A stretch of DNA of 64,000 nucleotides, from positions 1,488,001 through 1,552,000 of the forward strand of contig NHNY01000001.1 in NCBI GenBank assembly GCA_002786065.1, in the 5' to 3' direction. The DNA comes from Microcyclospora pomicola (lineage: Eukaryota > Ascomycota > Dothideomycetes > Capnodiales). Made by a program: the position numbers and the translations under genes. The notes beneath the pieces were generated by a model, which saw nothing but the letters and a program-made list of their open reading frames with translations, did no database searches and was not told the origin of the DNA. Below are positions 54,006-64,000 of the stretch, in pieces (positions within the stretch are counted from its first letter, which is position 1; each line of letters opens with the position of its first letter).

Positions 54006-55968
54006 CGCGGCCGGCTGCTGGGACACGCCGTGCGTGCTGATGAGCGATCGGAGTGAAAGACTACGTCCGTCGCAGACACGGTGGCGAGTCGACAAACCAG
54101 CGGTGCCTCGCGCAACAGCGAGACTGGCGGGTTACAGTAGTTACTTGTATCTGACGGGCAGGTCGAAGGGGAGGGTCGTCGGCGGATTGCGTGGGCCAAT
54201 TAAGGTGGGCAGCGATAGAAAGGAAGCCAAGCGGGTGGCGTTAGACGCAGACAGATGGGATTGGACATCGTCCTATCACTCGATATCACATCAGACGACC
54301 AACTCCATGTGCGACATGTGCAGTATCGGGCAGTGGCCGGCGCGTCTAAGCTACGACCAGTTGATGGACTTCGGTCTGAAGCTCTCGAATCGCATGGCAG
54401 TCCGCCTATTGAGGTCTATTGTTGGCCGAATCTGTGGCGATCCGCCGGCCAGCACGCTGATAAGCTTTGACCGCCGGCGTATGGATAGAAAGCCACAAAG
54501 CGTAAATCACCGCACTTGAGCGGATCCTGGCAGCGTTCCTCGCTTGCAAAGCCAACACCGTATCTCGTGTCGTTCGGATAGCTCCTATCTGTTACTCGTG
54601 CGCTGCGGCATGCCTTAGGTCTTGTGTGGCGCAATCATAACTCTGCATAAGGCATTCATCACCGAGACCAAGAATCTATGCTTTGCCTCACTCGACCTAC
54701 GACCGAATTGTCTGCATCTCGCCGTGTCCAGGGACACAGGACTATTGTCTAAGGTCGGACGACTGCATTGACAGCAGTATGAGCCCGTATCTGCTCCTTG
54801 TCCGTACGACTATCTCATCCCATTTCGGAGACGGACCTGAAGTCTCATTCATCTCCGACTGCTACTTGTGGAAAGCCAAATACCTCGTTGGATGCCGTCA
54901 GGAGGTGTAGGACGCGTTCGTAGAAGTTGCAAGGTGAGCTGCCTGGATGACATGTATTTACTTGCTCCCAAATATCATGTGTTGGTAGCATCTACTGCTT
55001 GTAGCATCTTGAACATTGATGCTAAGACAGGCTCCCATGGCCTGGCGGAACCCACAGACTCAAATGGGAGATCTCACCAGCATTTACATCCACGTACAGC
55101 ACGCTTCTACTGTTTATGAATCCTCCCAGGTCAGCTCCCACATCACAGAGCTTTACCTTTCACACCATCAATTTTGACCGGATGTTCCTGCATGAATCTC
55201 TACCTACCTTACACAATCACATCGCATGCCCTCCCAACGTGAAGTCCCCTTACAGCAGCTGTAGACCGCTTTCCACCTCCTACCCTTCACGCCCACAACA
55301 GATGTTGTGCAACACCACACCAACGTCAAGTCTGCCCAGACGGCACATCATCCGAATTCCTCGACCTCATACCCCCAAGGGCAGAACGTGATGATGCCAT
55401 TTCGTATCATTGGTCTCGAGACAAAGAAAGAGAAGTCGCTCCCGTGTGTCTCCTGTTACACCGACCCGGCCTCCGCGGGTCGTAAGCGAGGGTCGTACGG
55501 CTTTGAGCAATCGCCATGTACCTCATGACGTGCGCGATCATAGGGTCGAGGAGTTGCCTCTGGGCAGATTCTAGATCGAGTCGAGGCATCCACCCTCGAC
55601 GGGGCCTGGAAAAGGCAAATGAGGCACGAGTTTGATTGCAGATGACTTGCAGAGCGAGCAGAACATGACTGTGAGTGACGGTCAAGCTGCACGAGACGAG
55701 CGGCCACCAGCCGTGGTCATCATCTTCAGGGGACGCAGGATGTTTGGTGATTCAGGAGAGGGAACCCAATTATGATGGTTTGCCATGATGAGAGAGAAAA
55801 GCATCGGCCACACCTTGGCACCAATGCATCATGAAGATTATTGTGTAGGGCGCCTCTGCGCGCAGAAGAAGAAATCTGTGTATCCGTGTTCTAGAACGGG
55901 AGAACCTATGAATCGCTTGCTTAAACGTTATGCAAGAAAAAGAAGATGAAAAGAAACAAAAATCCTCA
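54006..55968. other. 2.0 kb gene-poor region upstream of the permease
   Basis: Contains the permease promoter and the 3' flank of the kinase. Short open frames only, none with a recognisable domain. No repeats or RNA genes seen. Confidence 0.4.
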
Positions 55969-58781
55969 TCAAGACACTGTAGCCGGAGTAATGGGACCGG
56001 CGACATCACCATCATGACCGGTCGAAGCAGTAAGTTGGCTTTCTTCCTGCTCTTCCATCTGCTTCAGTGCTTCGGCCGTCAGAGGTACGCCGCCAGCATG
56101 GGCGCCGTCATGATGTGGCAGATCAAGCTCTAGTCGTTCGTCCAGTGGTGTTCCCATCGGGCTCAAGGGACTCCCGGGGTCAGAAGTTATGGCGGCAGTA
56201 CCATCTTCGTCCTCATCTTCCTCTACAGTTCCTTCGATAGGTGTCACTGGTCCAAGCTCAGGTCCGAAGTGATCGACCTCTTCCACTTCTTCGAATTCGT
56301 CCTCTTCCTCCTCCTCGATCCCAGCGATGGCAGCACCTTCGCCACTGCGACTTCCAGACATACTCTGTGGACGACCTGACCCAGGATTGTAGGATGTTCG
56401 GCCATGGCCACTTGGTGACCCACCCATCGGACCTTTGAAGACGGATCGTTTTCGTCGGGCAAAGACAGGTATGCCAGGAGATGGCAGACCGCCACCGCCA
56501 AGACCGAAGTTTCCTTTGGAGTCAACCGCAAGCACTGGCAATGACAAAACGCCAGGGGGCGCTCGTCTAGAGACTCGAATACTGGAAGGGAAAGAGCCCA
56601 TGGTCGGGGTGGCGGGCAACACCTTCACAGACGCGTGCGGTGATCGTCCAGGCCGAGAGCCTGATGCCGAAGACAAACCAGAGGGCGAAACGACCGAAGC
56701 ACTGCTAGTGCTCGATGCTTTGGAGTGACTGTGATGATGGGCAGGTTTAAATGTGCTGCGGATCGACGAAACAGATGATGACGTTGACTTTCGTCCACGC
56801 AGCCCTGATGAGCGACGATATGAGGAGTGAGGCGTCAATGTTGCCGGACTCAGACTTGTGCGTTTACCGCGTGCGCTCGCGGCACTACCAATTGATGAAG
56901 CAGTGTTGATTCTTGGTCGTGCCGGCATGGTGGCGCGAGTTTGTAAGTCGGGACGACTGTTGACGCTGGCCCGTCGCGGTGTGACCTGTGTAACGGGACC
57001 AGTACTCACCCGGCGGAGATCACGACCGCCACTCTTCTGCAGGTCGTTCATCCGAGCACTCGAGGCCACTCTGAGTTCCGAAGCACTGCTCCCTTTGCCT
57101 ATGCCATCGATGGGTGACTTTGCTCGTTTGGTGCCTTCTTTGAACCAGTGTTTCACCCACGCCAGCTGATCCTTGATAGGCATTGGGTTGAACGTACGCC
57201 TTTTGCGCTGGGGCGGCGGGACATATTGTGGACTGAGCAGATCAGGGTTGATGGTAGAGTATCTTAACATGCTGCCGCTGCCGCGAGATGGATTTCGTGG
57301 TCGCTGTGGTCTTGGGCCAACCGTGATATCTTTGGGCGGCAATGGAGGCCGGCTCGTTGACCTCGCTGTCTCATGCTGATCTGGCACTTGTTTCTGCTCC
57401 GATGGAGTCTCAAGCTCTGGTGTTGGTGACTTCACTTCGCGAACCTCAGGCAAGTCAGGCACGTGTAATGCGTTGCCGCTTGCACGGTGTGTTCGTCTGC
57501 CTCTTGCGCTAGGTGAGCGATGAACTCCGTGTTCCTCTCCCTCGTGGATTCCGATAAGTGCGCTCTGAGCCAGAAGTCGGCTACTTGCAGCACTGAGTCT
57601 GCGGATGGACCGGACGTCGGACTCGCGCTCTTTACGTTTACGTTCTCTCCGCTTCTCCTTTCGCTGTTCTTTCTCGATGAGCAGTGCCCACCATCCTGCA
57701 AGAGAGTCACATCGCTGACTTAACACGTTCTCAATCACCTCATCGATATCCACACCGGCTGCTTTCATCCGTTGCAATGTGTCCTTCTCTACTTGTGTTG
57801 AGAAGGCGGGCGGTTGCTGTAGCTTTAAAATCTCCTGCTGCTGTGGCGCATGCTCCGCAAGCCAGGGTTCCTTCAAGATATCATTGAGAGGTGCTCGAAG
57901 CAAAGGCCGCTTCGACAGCAGTTTCGTGATGAGATCCTTCGCTTGCTCGGGGACATGATCCGGGAACTTGGGCACTTCTTTCAGGATCAAGGCTTTCGTT
58001 GCGCCATCATCGTCCTCGTCGAAAGGTAGCTCGCCGCACAAAAGCGCATAAAGTATGATGCCCAGACTCCAAACATCCACCTTTTCCCCAGCGTATTTCT
58101 CGCCCCTGAGCATTTCCGGCGCGCTGTAACATACCGTCCCACACCATGTCTGCAAATAACTCGTAGTACCCTGATATTCCCGCGTGAAGCCAAAGTCGAC
58201 CAATTTGACGTTGCCATTCTTGTCCAAGAGTATGTTCTCCAGCTTCAGGTCCCGATGCACGCAGCTCTTCCCATGCACATAGCTGACCGCGCCGACCAAC
58301 TGTGTGAAGACTTTCTGCACTTGCGCAGGCTCCATGCGGCCATTCTCGAGCAGATGATTGTATAGTTCATCTCCAGGACAGTACTCGAGGACGAGCCACA
58401 CGAGGGACTCGGTCACGATGACCTCGTAGAGACGTGCGATGTGAGGATGCAAGAACTGCCGATGGTGGTGGATCTCGCGCGCCAGGTTGGCATCGTTCTT
58501 CTTCGCGCTCTTGAGCACGACCTTGGTGCCATTGGTGAGCTTGTGGGTGCCCAGGTAGACCTTGCCGAAGCTGCCTTTGCCAATCAGCCGTCCGAGCGTG
58601 TAGTTGCCGACCGAGTGGAGATCCGGGGATGCGAAGTCGTTCAGGAGGGATTGGTACGAGTTGGCGAGCTGCGCAGAGGTTGTCAGTGAGCATCATGCCT
58701 ACAGATGCCGCGCCGGGCCCAATGTACCTTGGAACGATGTGCCTGCAGTTCATGCTCTGCTGGTGTTCTGGCCGGTGGCAT
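55969..58781 (-). CDS. Ser/Thr protein kinase, CAMK/SNF1-related type
   Basis: Two exons, 58781-58728 and 58668-55969; 917 aa. The 59-nt intron (GTACAT, CTGAC branch, GCGCAG) joins MPPARTPAEHELQAHRSK to LANSYQSLLNDFASPDLH. The kinase domain spans about 38-295: Gly loop GRLIGKGSFGKVYLG, Lys in TKVVLKSAKK, HRDLKLENILLD, DFGFTREYQG, activation segment TWCGTVCYSAPEML, and KVDVWSLGIILYALLCGELP. A conserved segment after the domain (ERMKAAGVDIDEVIENVL and CDSLAGWWALLIEKE) resembles a UBA-like helix bundle of SNF1-related kinases and is followed by a very basic stretch (KEKRRERKRKERES). The C-terminal 500 residues are Ser/Pro-rich and disordered. The substrate and the exact yeast counterpart are not clear. 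Confidence 0.88.
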
Positions 58782-59452
58782 GAGCACCGTCCACTTGCTT
58801 CCTGCGGGCTAGCTATGCTACCTTGCTCTCCCTGCACTCTGCGCCGATTGCAGGTGCGGTGCAAGATTCGAGTGGTGAGCGTGCCGCAATCGTTATGCTA
58901 TACGAAAAGTCAAGTTGGGTTGCCGACCCCCGTTAGATGCGCTTTGACGGGATGGTTTGCGATTAAGTGTTCGGCCGGGATTGCGAGGAAGCATCGAATA
59001 CACGACAAGCGGACAGAGGAGGTGAATTGCTCAAGGGGAATAGAATTGATATGCTGACCGTGGTGTAATGTGAAGCAGTGTCGTCGCGGTAAATTCGTGG
59101 TCACCGCGTCGCATCATTGGCTGCCGATTGACTAGAGCTCCAGTTGTCTCTTGTCGGTCGATGGTATACTGGGACTACAGTTACACTATGCTCGCAGACC
59201 TACCCTTTCCATCTCTGTGACACGTCCGGAAGGAAATACAGAGACCTGCTCTACATTGAGATCTCCAGGTCGAACCGAGAAACATCAACAATGTTCGAGG
59301 TTCTGGTACTACCACGGCCGGGACGCCACTCTAGAATGAGGTAGCTTTGTAGATGTTTGGATCGTCGAGCTCAGGGTTTCGCCGCTTGTCAGACCCAAGA
59401 CACAATCTCTTGTCTTCCTGTTCCGGTACACGTTCAATATCGCAGAGCGACA
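58782..59452. promoter_or_regulatory. divergent promoter region, kinase / DUF5572-like gene
   Basis: 671 bp between divergent start codons. No operator or RNA gene recognised. Confidence 0.45.
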
Positions 59453-60226
59453 ATGCCTGCAGCAAATAGGTCCAGCACCCGACAATCCAAGCTCGAGGAC
59501 ATGCAAGGCGTCGTTGTTGGCGCGTCCAAACGCAACGCCACAGAAGCCATCAAAGAGTCATCGACGAAGTCGAAGAAACGTAAAACTGGCCATGGAACTG
59601 AATTGACATCGAAGCCTGAGTCTGAAGATAAACATCCAAAGACAGAAGAACGTCGTGATGAAGACTCTCAAGACCATCCTTCTGACGGGAAAAGCATAAC
59701 CATAAACCGTGCCCCCGTCCTCGAGCTCTGGTCCGCTGTCGTGACGCAGCTCATCCATCCATCACTGTCGTGGGAAACCTGTCTCAGCGCTGGCGGGGCG
59801 ATCTCGAGCATCACTGCGATATCCAAGGGCCGATCTATCGGCAAGATCGACAAGCCGGATCCGGGCCAGGCACAGGAGAGACGGGAGAAGCGTGCAGAAA
59901 TGGCGTCGAAGCAGCATGTCGACGAGATCGAGGTCATGGGGTTCTCGTTGCGGCTTAACGACGGGCATGTGATGGTCGGTGACAAGGTTCAGAAAGGGAG
60001 TGAAGGGGCGTTGAGGAAGAAGTTTGGAGAGGAGGGATATGACCTTGCCAAGAGGGCATTCGAGGAGAGTCTTGCAGAGTGGCGGGGGAAAGAGGACGAA
60101 CTAAGTGAGCGAGCGTTCCACTTCTACGAGGAGTTTCGCCCCAATGTGCCAAAGGGACAGAAAGGATGGGGCAGAAAGGGGCAACTGAATCTTGAGACGG
60201 TACGAAGTGCTGTCAGTCCACCTTGA
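59453..60226 (+). CDS. DUF5572-like fungal protein of unknown function
   Basis: Single exon, 257 aa from the ATG in ACAATGCC. Residues 1-85 are a basic, Lys/Ser-rich disordered tail containing KSKKRKTGH, a likely nuclear signal. The conserved block at about 93-250 has LELWSAVVTQLIHPSLSWET, then GGAISSITAISKGRSIGKID, VDEIEVMGFSLRLNDG, and a closing segment AFHFYEEFRPNVPKGQKGWG. I recognise this pattern from widespread single-copy fungal proteins placed in a domain of unknown function, and recall it as DUF5572; the label should be confirmed. No catalytic motif is visible. The gene starts divergently from the kinase gene and converges on the transporter gene. Confidence 0.72.
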   Translation: MPAANRSSTRQSKLEDMQGVVVGASKRNATEAIKESSTKSKKRKTGHGTELTSKPESEDKHPKTEERRDEDSQDHPSDGKSITINRAPVLELWSAVVTQLIHPSLSWETCLSAGGAISSITAISKGRSIGKIDKPDPGQAQERREKRAEMASKQHVDEIEVMGFSLRLNDGHVMVGDKVQKGSEGALRKKFGEEGYDLAKRAFEESLAEWRGKEDELSERAFHFYEEFRPNVPKGQKGWGRKGQLNLETVRSAVSPP

Positions 60227-60382
60227 GTGAGCGAGACGCGAGCAGGTTGCTCGCTTCACAACGTCGGACATGAGGGTGTGAACGAATCGATTTTTTGCTT
60301 CAACTATACACTTGCAAAGGTCCAGTTCAGCACGCAGAGTTGCCCATATCCGAGCCCAGGCACAGTGCAGTATTCAGGAGAC

Positions 60383-62338
60383 TCAATGAATGTCCTAAAA
60401 GCAGCCATTAGCAAAGATGCTTGAAAATGCGGCCGCACGTAGATTTGGGAGACTTACGACTGCCACACGATTGGTCATGTACTTCCGGATGTTGGGCAGG
60501 AAAAGACAGCAGGTGCAGCTGATGATGCCGAACGGTATCGTCGTGTACCACACGTACTTGAGCGCGTCTGCGTAAGCCCACTGTGTTGCCAAGGTAGCGG
60601 CTGCGATCACAGCTTGAGTCACACCCGGGACCGCAGCCACGGCTGCAGTGTTCCCACCCAGCAGAGCGGTAACAAATGTTTCAGCGTTGGCTGCAGGGAG
60701 ACCAGCCCCTACGGCCGCCACGCCAATCGAAACCGCATTCTCCTTGATCTGGGTGTTGAAGACATTGAAGTAAATGGATGTGCCGATCGAGCCGCCGAGG
60801 AAGCGAGATGTCAAGGAGAGTGCGCTCGTGGTGCCGATGTACTCGTCTGGACACGCGTACAGGGCCAAGGTCAATGCCGACACGACAAGTGCACCGTTAC
60901 CAAATGCTGCAAATGTCGCCATCGTTACCGTGAAGGTGGCGTTGTAGGGAGTACTGGCAGCAAGTGCGCCAGTGAAAGCCGCTGCAGAGATCAATCAGCT
61001 TACGAAGGACTCCAGACGTTCTGCAATCTGTACATACTCATGAGCACTGCGCTGATCAAGAACAGCTCCCTGACTTGACCACGAGTATATGATATCAAGG
61101 AGCTGAGGATGCAAGCTCCGCCCAAGATCGCCCATGGGTAGCTTAGACAGCGGATCCCGTACAGAATTTCACTGGTCTGATATACAGCTTGCAGCTGTAT
61201 CGGGAAGAATCCGAGAATCGAGTAGAAGTCCATGCCTAAAGGCTCACGTCAGACCACCTGACCTCTAGCAGATTATAGCGTGCCGGCCAGTCAGACTTAC
61301 CAGCGATGAATACGATAGCAAACGCCAGCCCCACGACCCGCTGTCCCTTAAAGATTGACCCTGGCACCATTGGGTATTTATGGGGACCCCAAGCTTCCCA
61401 GGCACCGAAAGCGATCAGCATGAGTCCACCGACGATCAAGGGTCCGAGCGTGTAGCCAGAAGTCCACGGATACTGATAGCCTCCAGCCTGGAGTCCGACG
61501 AGGAACAAAGTTACGCCACCGATCGATAGCAATGCGCCGACGTAGTCAATGCGCTTGAGGATTTCGGCTTTGCTCAAGGTATCGGCCATGGGCCTGGGTG
61601 GAGGACGATAGCAGAGGAGCAGACCGACAAGGCCGATGAAGTTCCACGATCCGGTCAAACAGAAACACCAGCGCCAGGAGGACCGGGAAATGAGGGTGAA
61701 GTAGAGGATCTGTGGCATGAATGGTACGATGGAGAAGGTCACGAGCGACAATGTGACACCTCGCCAGCGCTGAGGGGTGATTTCCGCCACGCTGTTCAAA
61801 AGACGTCAGCAGTACTCAGATGAGGAGATGGCTGATTTCCGCGTAGAAAGTTCAAGGTCACGTACCCAGCAATTGCTGTCAATTCACAGATTCCAGCTCC
61901 GATGCCTCCGATCGCCATTGCACCAATCGCTTGGCCCAAAGAATGTGCCGTGGCCATGACGATGGAGGAGACGACTAAGCATACGGTACCAAACGCACAG
62001 ATCCATCGCCTACCCAGCAGATCGGTCAAGTAACCTACGAATGGGCATACCGCTGCAACGCTGAGCGTGTTGGCTGTCAACATCCAATTTCCAATGCTGG
62101 TTCCCAGATCACGGGAGATGACGGTCAAGCCAGCGGAGACGAAGTATAAGATGATCTGAGAGCCCACATAAACGATGCAAAGGGCGGCCACGGCGACCAT
62201 GCGGGTGAAGGTCCAGCTGTAATCATTATGCTCGCCGTCTGCTGTCGCAGGATCTCCAATGGGTTTCTGAGATGTCATAACCTCATCGTGAGTCGTGGTA
62301 TGTTCTCTCTTCTCGCATGAAGAGTCACTTGTCGCCAT
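60383..62338 (-). CDS. MFS transporter, TRI12/siderophore-drug efflux type
   Basis: Five exons: 62338-61866, 61791-61301, 61235-61038, 60981-60458 and 60394-60383; 565 aa. Introns are 74, 65, 56 and 63 nt, all with GT..AG ends and kept phase (TAIAGVAEITPQRWRG, FIAGMDFYSILGFFP, VLMTAFTGALAAS). The last exon is only 12 nt (DIH-stop); its acceptor follows a GCTAAT branch and TTTTAG. The protein has about 14 membrane spans. Marks are the motif between spans 2 and 3 (VGYLTDLLGRRWICAFG) and ELTAIAGVAEITPQRWRG after span 5, seen in TRI12-type exporters such as the trichothecene pump. A 50-residue acidic, Thr-rich cytosolic start precedes span 1. The substrate is unknown; no biosynthetic cluster surrounds it. 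Confidence 0.9.
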
Positions 62339-63275
62339 TTGTACTGTCTCTTGGCAGGAGACTACCTGGTAAACAGAGAAGAGAAAGGGCAGGTCGAGGT
62401 AGATGGAGGTGACACAGATCAAATCAGCTTGTGGACGATGGTGGTGAGCACAGCTCTCATATACAAGTCCCTATAAGTAGGCCGCCCTAACACGTTCGAC
62501 AGACAACGATGTGTCTCTCAAGCTGTTCTCTATTGCACTGTTTGCGTGCATGCTCGGTTCCGGCATACCGTACTGGCGATCGGGCGCCTCCTAGAACTAA
62601 GGAATCAATGCGGGGTGATGCTGTATGCAACCAATTGCATGCCATGAGGCTTGAGCAGAAGGGGCTGACAACACTCGCAGTTTGAGTGTATTCCCGGAGT
62701 GGAAGATGGGAAGTCTTCGGGGATGACTCGGCAATGTTTCTTATGCCCGGTGGCTTGGTGATACTCGATGTGGCGGGCGACTTCGAATGTTCCAATAGGA
62801 TACATGTAGGTACGTACATGTATGTTTGCGGGGGATGCGAGCGCTATTACACCAGAAACCCACGTGAGCACCAAGGCTTCTACGGACATGTCTGTTATTT
62901 CCGTAGCAGGTTGAGTCGTCCAGGTGTGCTAGCACGCTCGTGGCAGCCATGAGAACGCCAGGAAATTTGATCGTGAATCGTATGACGAATGTGCACAGCT
63001 GTAGGTTCAGCTCACTTGAATTGCACTGTCCATCTCTGCGTCGACTTGTACTGATTTTGAAAGCAGCAAGTAGAGCAACAGTGCTGAACGTTGCTGGTTG
63101 TGCGGCGGTATTTCGTATGGCCTTGCACAGTGGACCGCGAACGAAGGAATGTATAAGACTTGGCGTTCTGAGGTCGATGGATGTATATGCACGGAATATC
63201 ACTTCAGTGAAGGGATAAGTGCAGTATGATGGTACACCCCAAGGATGCCGAATCTGGCAGCTCAAGGACTTGTGC
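62339..63275. other. intergenic, nothing recognised
   Basis: 937 bp upstream of the MFS gene and downstream of DPH4. Open frames up to 180 codons on the minus strand show no domain. Promoter of the transporter must lie here. Confidence 0.45.
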
Positions 63276-63761
63276 TCATTCTGCAACGCTGAACAGCACT
63301 TTCAGCCACAGACTGCATCCCTTGCAGCCAGTGATGATTTCGCCTTCTTCAGCGTGCTCATCTAGCTCAGCTTCGGTGAGGAGAAAGCCCCTTGCGTCGC
63401 CGCACCGACAGCTTCGCGACCAAGTCTGCGTCGTGTCATCGAAGACCATCGAGTCGAGGTCCACGATTTCGAGTCCAGTGTGCAAAGTCTTTTGGGCGAT
63501 TGGATTGCCTGCCTCTTTCAGACTTTGGAACAGAACACGGTCATACTCTGCTCTGAGAGCGGGGTCTGCTATGGTCTTATAGGCCAGACTGATCTCATCT
63601 ACGGTGATGGCGGCGCGATTCCCTCGCACAGTGGACGGGGGAGATAGTTTGTCAGGATGATGTTGAAGCAACGCTCGCTTGTACGCCGTCTTCACATCCG
63701 CTGCCGTGAGAGCATCATACTGCCGGGTCTCGAGACCAAGGATCTGATAATACGTGCTCAT
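63276..63761 (-). CDS. DPH4: diphthamide biosynthesis J-protein DPH4/JJJ3
   Basis: Single exon, 161 aa from the ATG at 63761 (MSTYYQILGL). The J domain (about 3-80) has HPD at 35-37 in LLQHHPDKL, the site that stimulates Hsp70 ATPase, and ends DEISLAYKTIADPALRAEYD. A CSL-type zinc finger follows at about 95-160, with CRCGDARGF and GCKGCSLWLKV giving the C-x-C and C-x2-C ligands. Dph4 acts with Dph1, Dph2 and Dph3 in the first step of making diphthamide on elongation factor 2, and can bind iron through its finger. J domain plus CSL finger is diagnostic. The gene is complete inside the window. Confidence 0.93.
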   Translation of the reverse strand: MSTYYQILGLETRQYDALTAADVKTAYKRALLQHHPDKLSPPSTVRGNRAAITVDEISLAYKTIADPALRAEYDRVLFQSLKEAGNPIAQKTLHTGLEIVDLDSMVFDDTTQTWSRSCRCGDARGFLLTEAELDEHAEEGEIITGCKGCSLWLKVLFSVAE

Positions 63762-64000
63762 ACTCGTTGTTGGTGCGGCACGCAAAAGCTCGACCGGCTA
63801 CGCACATTCCCAACCGAAACCCAAGTCGTCAACGCAAGGACTCGGCAACAGCTGACCTCTCGCCTCGAGGAAATATGCTGCGCTGATCTAAGGTGGCCAC
63901 GCGAGAATGATCAATACTGAAACAATCCCGACGTGTGACCTGGGCAACTCGACGCCTTGCTGACCCAAAAATTGCTCTGCTAATGGAAGTTCCAGAACGC

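Noticed and set aside
59453-62338. Secondary-metabolite cluster around the TRI12-type pump
   Set aside because: The adjacent genes (DUF5572-like protein, kinase, DPH4) look like conserved housekeeping genes; no synthase or tailoring enzymes are nearby.

Overview
The window is nuclear DNA of a filamentous ascomycete (Pezizomycotina, most like a dothideomycete). Genes are close together on both strands and carry many short introns, mostly 50-125 nt, with GTAAGT/GTATGT-type donors, CTAAC/CTGAC-like branch sites and CAG/TAG acceptors. Fungal-restricted families are present (RIM8/palF, a hybrid histidine kinase, a TRI12-type transporter, a DUF5572-like protein, COX23, HIS1). No transposon, virus-derived element, CRISPR array or convincing tRNA/rRNA was seen. 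All assignments come from reading the sequence; exon junctions were worked out by hand from splice signals, phase and family resemblance.

Layout. 0-12 kb: SAD1/USP39-like splicing factor (+), type II NADH dehydrogenase (-), nicotianamine synthase (-), a gene-poor 1.7 kb, branched-chain aminotransferase (-) divergent from ERV2 (+), a MetX-like alpha/beta hydrolase (-) and HIS1 (-). 12-24 kb: RPS28 (+), RPL38 (-) divergent from an MTR2-like export factor (+), a large unassigned protein gene (+), a tiny Ish1-like membrane protein (-), a GH47 mannosidase (+) and PRP39 (+). 24-42 kb: COX23 (-), a 2-oxoglutarate oxygenase (+), an NF-X1/FAP1 zinc-finger protein (+), palF/RIM8 arrestin (+), a hybrid histidine kinase (+) after 2.4 kb of non-coding DNA, and a glutathione transferase (-) that reads with a one-base frame slip. 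42-64 kb: THOC5-like (+), dienelactone hydrolase family (+), an F-box-like protein (+), a GTS1-like ArfGAP (-), an amino-acid permease (-), a CAMK-type kinase (-), a DUF5572-like protein (+), a TRI12-type MFS pump (-) and DPH4 (-).

Function. The set is mostly housekeeping. RNA processing and export recur (SAD1, PRP39, MTR2-like, THOC5-like), with ribosome and translation (RPS28, RPL38, DPH4), secretory pathway (ERV2, GH47, ArfGAP), mitochondria (type II NADH dehydrogenase, COX23) and amino-acid metabolism (aminotransferase, HIS1, MetX-like, permease). A Gcn4/CpcA-type site lies upstream of HIS1. The least ordinary items are nicotianamine synthase, the unassigned coiled-coil protein at 15.4-17.9 kb, the 2-oxoglutarate oxygenase, the 87-residue Ish1-like protein and the frame-slipped glutathione transferase. 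I did not find a convincing new multi-gene system.
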